Assembly (NCBI GenBank): GCA_031178025.1
Contig: JAPSJU010000004.1
Location: 1-27,226 of the forward strand
Origin: Agromyces sp.
GTDB taxonomy: Bacteria > Actinomycetota > Actinomycetes > Actinomycetales > Microbacteriaceae
Length of the DNA: 27,226 bases
Reading direction: 5' to 3'
Part shown: one piece after another, positions 23,316 to 27,226 of the stretch
How the letters are laid out: each line of letters starts with the position of its first letter
Position numbering within the stretch: position 1 is the first letter of the stretch
Made by a program: the position numbers and the translations under genes
Notes under the pieces: model-generated
Told to the model about the DNA's origin: nothing
Databases searched by the model: none
The model's input: only the letters and a program-made list of their open reading frames with translations

Positions 23316-23561
23316 ATGACGACCACTCTGCTCGCACCGATCCGCGAGTCCTTCCCCGCCGTTCCGGCGGGCCTCACCATCGCGCCGGTGGCGCCGGCGC
23401 TCTGGCGGGTTTCGCGTCCCGACGGTGCCGTACTCGGACACATCGAGCGACGTGGCACGGGCGGGCCCTACGCGGCCCGGCGTCTCGTGAGCGGCGGCGT
23501 CCGCTGGATGGAGCTCGGTGAGTTCTGGTCGCCCGGGGACGCCGCCGACTGCTTCAGGTGA
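23316..23561 (+). CDS. Small uncharacterised protein, 81 aa
   Basis: I cannot name a family. The 81-aa protein is soluble, with an N-terminal half TIAPVAPALWRVSRPDGAVLGHIER that looks like a small beta-sheet and a C-terminal VRWMELGEFWSPGDAADCFR. A very good Shine-Dalgarno (GAGAGGAG, 23304-23311) and a TAGCGT -10 at 23269-23274 support it as a real gene, as does normal codon use. The overall pattern (a short sheet reading residues such as 'WRVxxPxGxVLGxI') is familiar to me from small hypothetical proteins of Microbacteriaceae, but this was not searched. It lies alone between the reductase and a membrane protein gene. Confidence 0.7.
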   Translation: MTTTLLAPIRESFPAVPAGLTIAPVAPALWRVSRPDGAVLGHIERRGTGGPYAARRLVSGGVRWMELGEFWSPGDAADCFR

Positions 23562-23633
23562 CCGACGCCCTCGTCCGGCGGCGACCATGCGGGCACGCCG
23601 ATGCGCCTCACGGCTGAGTGCACGGGTCGGCGA

Positions 23634-23639
23634 TAGCCT
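23634..23639 (+). promoter_or_regulatory. -10 element of the 211-aa membrane protein gene
   Basis: TAGCCT, 6 bp before ATG 23646; leaderless mRNA expected. Confidence 0.55.
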
Positions 23640-23645
23640 GCGTCC

Positions 23646-24281
23646 ATGCAGTTGTGGAATGACCTCATCGCCTGGCTCACCTCGAACGCCGCGCGGCCCA
23701 CCGTGCTCGCCGCGGCGGTGCTCTTCGTCGCCATGCTCGCCGCGGGCCTGCTCGCGGCGTGGATCGCGAGCGCCGCGATCCGTCGCGTCGTGGCGCAGCG
23801 CGACCGCGAGGCCCGGACTGCGGCGGTCGCCGCGCTCGTGGACGCCGCCACCGAGGCATCCGTCTGGAACTCCCTGACACCCCAGGAGCAGGTGCTCGCC
23901 GACCGCGCCGTGGGCCAGGCCGACATCCTCGTGCGGCTGCTTCCCATCAAGGGGTCGGATGTCGCAGCGAACTGGGCCGCCCACCAGCTGCATGAACTCA
24001 AGCGCGCCTCCGCGACCTTCGGCTACCAGCTCGACCCCGCGGTCAGCGAATTCCGGGACCGGCTCCTCGAGTGGCAGCGGCGCCCCTCGCGTACCCGCAA
24101 GCAGTTCCAGAACGACCTCGCGCGCTGGCGCGCCCAGCGCCAGGAGCCCGAGCAGGTCGCCGTCGCCGCCCAGGACGCCTGGGTGGCGGAGCAGCACCAT
24201 GAGCGCTACCAGCCCGCCGCCGCGCTCGTGTCGGACAGCCCCACGGCGCCGTCCCCCACCCTCGACGACGCGCGCGCCTGA
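23646..24281 (+). CDS. Uncharacterised membrane-anchored protein, 211 aa
   Basis: Unrecognised protein of 211 aa with one N-terminal membrane helix at about 19-44 (TVLAAAVLFVAMLAAGLLAAWIAS) and a long, charged, mainly helical cytoplasmic part. That part includes VAQRDREARTAAVAALVDAATEA and LHELKRASATFGYQLDPAVSEFRDRLLEWQRR, which look able to form coiled-coil or helical-bundle structure, followed by a Gln/Arg-rich QNDLARWRAQRQEPEQ and a disordered tail. The start ATG lies 6 bp after TAGCCT, fitting a leaderless mRNA. It converges on nadE. It could be a scaffold or division-related membrane protein, but there is no evidence for a specific role. Confidence 0.75.
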   Translation: MQLWNDLIAWLTSNAARPTVLAAAVLFVAMLAAGLLAAWIASAAIRRVVAQRDREARTAAVAALVDAATEASVWNSLTPQEQVLADRAVGQADILVRLLPIKGSDVAANWAAHQLHELKRASATFGYQLDPAVSEFRDRLLEWQRRPSRTRKQFQNDLARWRAQRQEPEQVAVAAQDAWVAEQHHERYQPAAALVSDSPTAPSPTLDDARA

Positions 24282-24306
24282 GCGTCCGCCGGACACGCCG
24301 TCGTCG

Positions 24307-25128
24307 TCAGATCCACCAGTCGTCGAACATCGACACCGGCACGGTGCGCTTGTGGCGCGACTGCAGGAAGCGCGCCTCGATGCGCTCGGCCACCGCTGAG
24401 TCGACCTTCTCGCCCTCCAGGTACGCGTCGATGTCCTGATAGCGGAGCCCGAGGTTCGCCTCGTCGGACTGCCCGGGGTCGTCGTCGAGCAGATCGGCGG
24501 TCGGCTCCTTGAGGTAGAGCCGCTCCGGGGCGCCGAGCTCGCGCATCATCGCCCGACCCTGGCGCTTCGTGAGTCCCGTGAGCGGGAGGATGTCGGCGCC
24601 GCCGTCGCCGTACTTGGTGAAGAAGCCGGTCACCGCCTCGGCGGCGTGGTCGGTTCCGACCACGAGCAACGCCGCCTCGCCGGCGATCGCGTATTGCGCG
24701 ATCATCCGCATGCGTGCCTTCACGTTGCCCTTCCCGAAGTCGCTGATCGCGGCTCCGGTGGCGTCGGCGTAGTCCTGCGCGAACCCGTCGACGCCGTGTC
24801 GGATGTTGAACGAGATCGTCTCCTGGGGGTCGATGAACTGCAGCGCCAGTTGCGCGTCCTCCTCGTCGCGCTGGACTCCGTAGGGAAGGCGGACTGCGAC
24901 GAACCGCGCGCTCTCGCCCTCCTCCCCGAGTTCTGCGACCGCGAGACGGCACAGTCGCCCGGCGAGCGACGAATCCTGTCCTCCGCTGATGCCGAGGATG
25001 AACCCGCCGGCACCGGTGGTGCGCAGGTATGCCTTGAGGAAGTCGATGCGGGAGCGCACCTGTTCCGCGGGGTCGATGACAGGGGTGACGTGCAGTTCCT
25101 CGATGATCTTCGCTTGGAGCTCGCGCAT
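24307..25128 (-). CDS. nadE: Ammonia-dependent NAD(+) synthetase
   Basis: Converts nicotinic acid adenine dinucleotide to NAD+ with ATP and ammonia, the last step of NAD synthesis; cytoplasmic, 273 aa. It aligns with Escherichia coli NadE (275 aa) throughout: the PP-loop SGGQDSS at 48-54, FVAVRLPYGVQRDEEDAQ, GNVKARMRMIAQYAIAG, VVGTDHAAEAVTGFFTKYGDGGADI, LTKRQGR and PTADLLDDDPGQSDE, ending RTVPVSMFDDWWI. There is no glutaminase domain, hence the ammonia-dependent type. The start ATG 25128 lies 6 bp after TATCGT on the minus strand, so the mRNA is probably leaderless. It stands alone, convergent with the preceding membrane protein gene. Confidence 0.96.
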   Translation of the reverse strand: MRELQAKIIEELHVTPVIDPAEQVRSRIDFLKAYLRTTGAGGFILGISGGQDSSLAGRLCRLAVAELGEEGESARFVAVRLPYGVQRDEEDAQLALQFIDPQETISFNIRHGVDGFAQDYADATGAAISDFGKGNVKARMRMIAQYAIAGEAALLVVGTDHAAEAVTGFFTKYGDGGADILPLTGLTKRQGRAMMRELGAPERLYLKEPTADLLDDDPGQSDEANLGLRYQDIDAYLEGEKVDSAVAERIEARFLQSRHKRTVPVSMFDDWWI

Positions 25129-25134
25129 GACACG

Positions 25135-25140
25135 ACGATA
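25135..25140 (-). promoter_or_regulatory. -10 element of nadE
   Basis: TATCGT on the minus strand, 6 bp before ATG 25128; leaderless mRNA expected. Confidence 0.55.
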
Positions 25141-25219
25141 CCGCCGCTCCGTTTCGGGGGCGAACCGCCCGATCCGCTCGCACCCCGGCGGGCCCGGCCG
25201 GGGAACTCCGTCGCTCCGA

Positions 25220-25225
25220 TACGAT
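25220..25225 (+). promoter_or_regulatory. -10 element of the antiporter gene
   Basis: TACGAT, expected leader about 35 nt with GGAGG before the GTG start at 25266. Confidence 0.45.
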
Positions 25226-25265
25226 TCCGGCAGGGCGCACGCGGCGCGGGCGGAGGCAGGTCATC

Positions 25266-26483
25266 GTGGACTACTCGATCGGCACGCTGATCCTCATTCC
25301 GGCGATCGCGGTCGCCGCTCCCCTGCTGGTGCGGGCGCTGGGCCGATGGGTGGCGATCCCGCTCGTCGTCTTCGAGATCGTGCTCGGGCTCCTCCTCGGT
25401 CCTGCGGTGCTCGACTGGATCCGGCCGGACGACTTCGCCGAGTTCCTCTCCGACTTCGGGCTGGCGATGCTCTTCTTCCTGGCCGGCAACGAGATCGACC
25501 TTCGCACGACGCGTGGCCGGCCGCTCACGCGCGCGGCGATCGGATGGCTCGTCTCGCTCGCCGCGGGCACCGGCATCGCCACGCTGTTCGCGCCCGACCT
25601 TCCGGCCGCCGCCTTCATCGGCATCGCGCTCACGTCCACCGCACTCGGCACGATCATGCCCGTGCTGCGGGACTCCGGGGAGCTCAGGACGCCGTTCGGC
25701 GTCGCCGTCATCGCCGTCGGCGCCGTCGGCGAGTTCGGCCCGCTCCTTGCGATCTCGTTGTTCCTCAGCGGCCGCTCGCCACTCGTCGCTGCGCTCGTGC
25801 TCGTCGCCTTCGCACTCGTCGCCGGCCTCGCGTTGTGGCTCGCCGCGCGAGGCACCGGTCGACCCCTGCATCGGGTGATCACGGCGACGTTGCACACGAG
25901 CGGGCAGTTCGGCGTGCGGCTCGTCGTGCTCGTGCTCGTGGCGCTCGTGTCGCTGAGCCTCGTGCTCGACCTCGACATGCTGCTCGGGGCGTTCACCGCG
26001 GGAGTGCTGTACCGCCTGCTGCTCTCGGGCGCTCCCGCTCGTGACGTCGAGATCATCGAGGGGAAGATCGAGGCGCTCGGTTACGGATTCCTCGTCCCGA
26101 TCTTCTTCATCTACACCGGGGTCACGTTCGACCTCGCGTCGCTCGTGTCGGACCTCGCGACGCTCGTCCTCCTTCCGGCCTTCCTCCTGCTCCTCCTCAT
26201 CGTGCGCGGCGTGCCTTCGATGCTCGCTGCGCCGCCCGGATCGAGCCACCGCGACGTCGCGGCGACAGCGCTCTTCGGCGCGACGGGCCTTCCGATCATC
26301 GTCGCGGTCACGGCGATCGGCGTCGATGCCGGCGATCTGCCGAGCGGCACAGCGGCGGCGCTCGTCGGCGCGGGGATGCTCTCGGTGCTCTGCTTCCCAC
26401 TCGTCGCGCTCCTCCTGCGGCAGCGACCGGACGGCGCCGACCGCGAGCCCGAGGTCCCCGCGAACGGGACGGCGAAGGACTGA
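25266..26483 (+). CDS. Cation:proton antiporter, CPA2/Kef type
   Basis: Integral membrane antiporter of 405 aa with about 12 hydrophobic helices, probably exchanging Na+ or K+ for H+. Seen: the N-terminal ALGRWVAIPLVVFEIVLGLLLGPAVLDWI, the conserved LAMLFFLAGNEIDL segment (the family F-x-GxExD position), FIGIALTSTALGTIMPVLRD, AVGEFGPLLAISLFL, the MLLGAFTAGVLYR crossing, and FLVPIFFIYTGVTFDL near the end. It lacks the C-terminal TrkA-N/NAD-binding domain found in KefB/KefC, so nucleotide gating is not expected. The start is GTG 25266, with GGAGG at 25252-25256 nine bases upstream. A TACGAT at 25220-25225 is a plausible -10. The ion specificity is not known. Confidence 0.9.
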   Translation: MDYSIGTLILIPAIAVAAPLLVRALGRWVAIPLVVFEIVLGLLLGPAVLDWIRPDDFAEFLSDFGLAMLFFLAGNEIDLRTTRGRPLTRAAIGWLVSLAAGTGIATLFAPDLPAAAFIGIALTSTALGTIMPVLRDSGELRTPFGVAVIAVGAVGEFGPLLAISLFLSGRSPLVAALVLVAFALVAGLALWLAARGTGRPLHRVITATLHTSGQFGVRLVVLVLVALVSLSLVLDLDMLLGAFTAGVLYRLLLSGAPARDVEIIEGKIEALGYGFLVPIFFIYTGVTFDLASLVSDLATLVLLPAFLLLLLIVRGVPSMLAAPPGSSHRDVAATALFGATGLPIIVAVTAIGVDAGDLPSGTAAALVGAGMLSVLCFPLVALLLRQRPDGADREPEVPANGTAKD

Positions 26484-26529
26484 GCGGACCGGCCGTCCTG
26501 CTGCAACGGGCCGCCCGTCGCCCGCCCGG

Positions 26530-26535
26530 TATGCT
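26530..26535 (+). promoter_or_regulatory. -10 element of tRNA-Arg
   Basis: TATGCT ending 10 bp before the mature tRNA 5' end. Confidence 0.55.
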
Positions 26536-26545
26536 TGCGGGGTCG

Positions 26546-26618
26546 GCCCCCGTAGCTCAGCGGATAGAGCAGCAGCCTTCTAATCTGTCGGTCGCAGGTT
26601 CGATTCCTGCCGGGGGCA
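26546..26618 (+). tRNA. tRNA-Arg (anticodon TCT)
   Basis: A 73-nt cloverleaf: acceptor GCCCCCG/CGGGGGC (26546-26552, 26611-26617), D arm GCTC/GAGC (26555-26558, 26567-26570), anticodon loop CTTCTAA at 26577-26583 with TCT at 26579-26581, variable loop 26589-26593, and T arm GCAGG-TTCGATT-CCTGC (26594-26610), with A73 at 26618. The CCA end is not fully encoded (ACCT follows). The anticodon stem GCAGC/TCTGT has a C-U mismatch at the loop-closing pair 31-39 and a G-T pair at 27-43, which is unusual. The TCT anticodon reads AGA/AGG codons, rare in this GC-rich genome. Confidence 0.95.
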
Positions 26619-26620
26619 CC

Positions 26621-26641
26621 TCCGTGGCGGTGGCCACCGGA
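26621..26641. terminator. Possible hairpin after tRNA-Arg
   Basis: TCCGTGG/CCACCGGA with one bulge, enclosing the perfect palindrome GGTGGCCACC (26629-26638), two to three bases after the tRNA end. It may end tRNA transcription or guide 3' processing; no U-run. Confidence 0.35.
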
Positions 26642-26690
26642 GCGGGCCCCGTCCACGGCGTCGGCCCCGCACGCTGTCGGGGAGCCCCGG

Positions 26691-26696
26691 TAGACT
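26691..26696 (+). promoter_or_regulatory. -10 element of orn
   Basis: TAGACT, 6 bp before ATG 26703; leaderless mRNA expected. A CCCCG/CGGGG hairpin lies just upstream. Confidence 0.6.
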
Positions 26697-26702
26697 CGGC
26701 GC

Positions 26703-27226
26703 ATGGCAACCCCGAGCGACCGACTGGTCTGGATCGACTGCGAGATGACCGGACTCGACCTCGAGGTCGACGAGCTCGTCGAGATCGCCGTGATCATCAC
26801 CGATTACGATCTGAATCCGATCGATGCCGGCCTCAGCATCGTGATCAAGCCCGACGCGAGCGCCCTGGAGTCGATGGGCGAGTTCGTCCGGGCGATGCAC
26901 ACCGAGTCGGGACTCATCGAGGAGATCCCGAACGGCGTGAGCGTGGCGGAGGCCGAGTACGAAGTGCTCGAGTACGTGCTGAAGCACGTTCCCGACGAGC
27001 AGAAGGCACCGCTCGCCGGCAACTCGATCGGCACCGATCGCGCCTTCCTGGCCAAGTACATGCCCCGCCTCGATTCGCATCTCCACTACCGCAACGTCGA
27101 CGTCTCCTCCATCAAGGAGCTCGCCAAGCGCTGGTTCCCCCGTGCGTACTTCAACTCCCCCGCGAAGAACGGCGGCCATCGGGCACTGGCCGACATCCTC
27201 GAGTCGATCCGTGAGCTCAACTACTA
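26703..27226 (+). CDS. orn: Oligoribonuclease (C-terminus outside window)
   Basis: 3'-5' exoribonuclease of the DEDDh family that degrades 2-5 nt RNAs (nanoRNAs and pGpG) to mononucleotides; cytoplasmic and usually essential. The first 174 codons are present; relatives have about 200-215 aa, so some 30-40 residues are cut off. Seen: WIDCEMTGLD with D12 and E14, AGNSIGTDRAFL with D112, and NGGHRALADI with H159 and D164, i.e. all five DEDDh residues. The start ATG 26703 lies 6 bp after TAGACT with no Shine-Dalgarno, indicating a leaderless mRNA independent of the tRNA promoter. There is a tRNA-Arg gene directly upstream. Confidence 0.95.
   Translation, partial: MATPSDRLVWIDCEMTGLDLEVDELVEIAVIITDYDLNPIDAGLSIVIKPDASALESMGEFVRAMHTESGLIEEIPNGVSVAEAEYEVLEYVLKHVPDEQKAPLAGNSIGTDRAFLAKYMPRLDSHLHYRNVDVSSIKELAKRWFPRAYFNSPAKNGGHRALADILESIRELNY

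Noticed and set aside
24282..24298. Weak hairpin GTCC-GCC-GGAC between the 211-aa gene and nadE
   Set aside because: Four base pairs only; too short to support a terminator call in GC-rich sequence.

Overview
This is a high-GC (roughly 70% G+C by eye), gene-dense stretch of actinobacterial chromosome, most probably from the family Microbacteriaceae. That placement is an inference from protein relationships: a Mycobacterium-type RpiB, GlbO, Nei2-like glycosylase and EttA, and actinobacterial TAnnnT -10 elements placed a few bases before start codons. I see no insertion sequence, phage gene, integrase, CRISPR array or compositional island. Every gene-free stretch is under 200 bp.

Layout. (1) 1-4575, minus strand: DUF2332 protein, ribose-5-phosphate isomerase B, Nei/Fpg DNA glycosylase, PaiB-like FMN-binding protein and a YtcJ-type amidohydrolase cut by the window edge. 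(2) 4655-13684, plus strand: two paralogous M1 aminopeptidases (PepN) bracketing an ABC exporter (ATPase and permease) and a NarL-type two-component system. (3) 13696-15290, plus: MscS-family channel translationally coupled to a group II truncated haemoglobin. (4) 15334-18137: an unrecognised 226-aa protein divergent from a TesB-type thioesterase, then a Tat-exported Rieske lipoprotein paired with a DUF2231 membrane protein. (5) 18204-22204, minus: MsrA, an SSB paralogue, a lipoprotein, EttA and a hotdog thioesterase. (6) 22222-27226: a YghZ-type aldo-keto reductase, two small uncharacterised proteins, NAD synthetase (minus), a CPA2 antiporter, tRNA-Arg(TCT) and oligoribonuclease (cut by the window edge).

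Most genes are ordinary housekeeping or stress-response genes, and I do not see an obvious new defence or biosynthetic system. The most unusual layer is regulatory. About ten genes carry TAnnnT exactly 6-8 bp before an ATG, as expected for leaderless mRNAs. In four places the upstream gene's TAG stop codon is itself the first half of that -10 element. Between msrA and the aldo-keto reductase the whole 17-bp intergenic space is a symmetric TAGAGTA that reads as a -10 on both strands, with the two ATGs 18 bp apart. Also worth attention are a long palindrome upstream of the ABC/two-component module, a strong double hairpin before ssb, and an SSB lacking the usual acidic tail.
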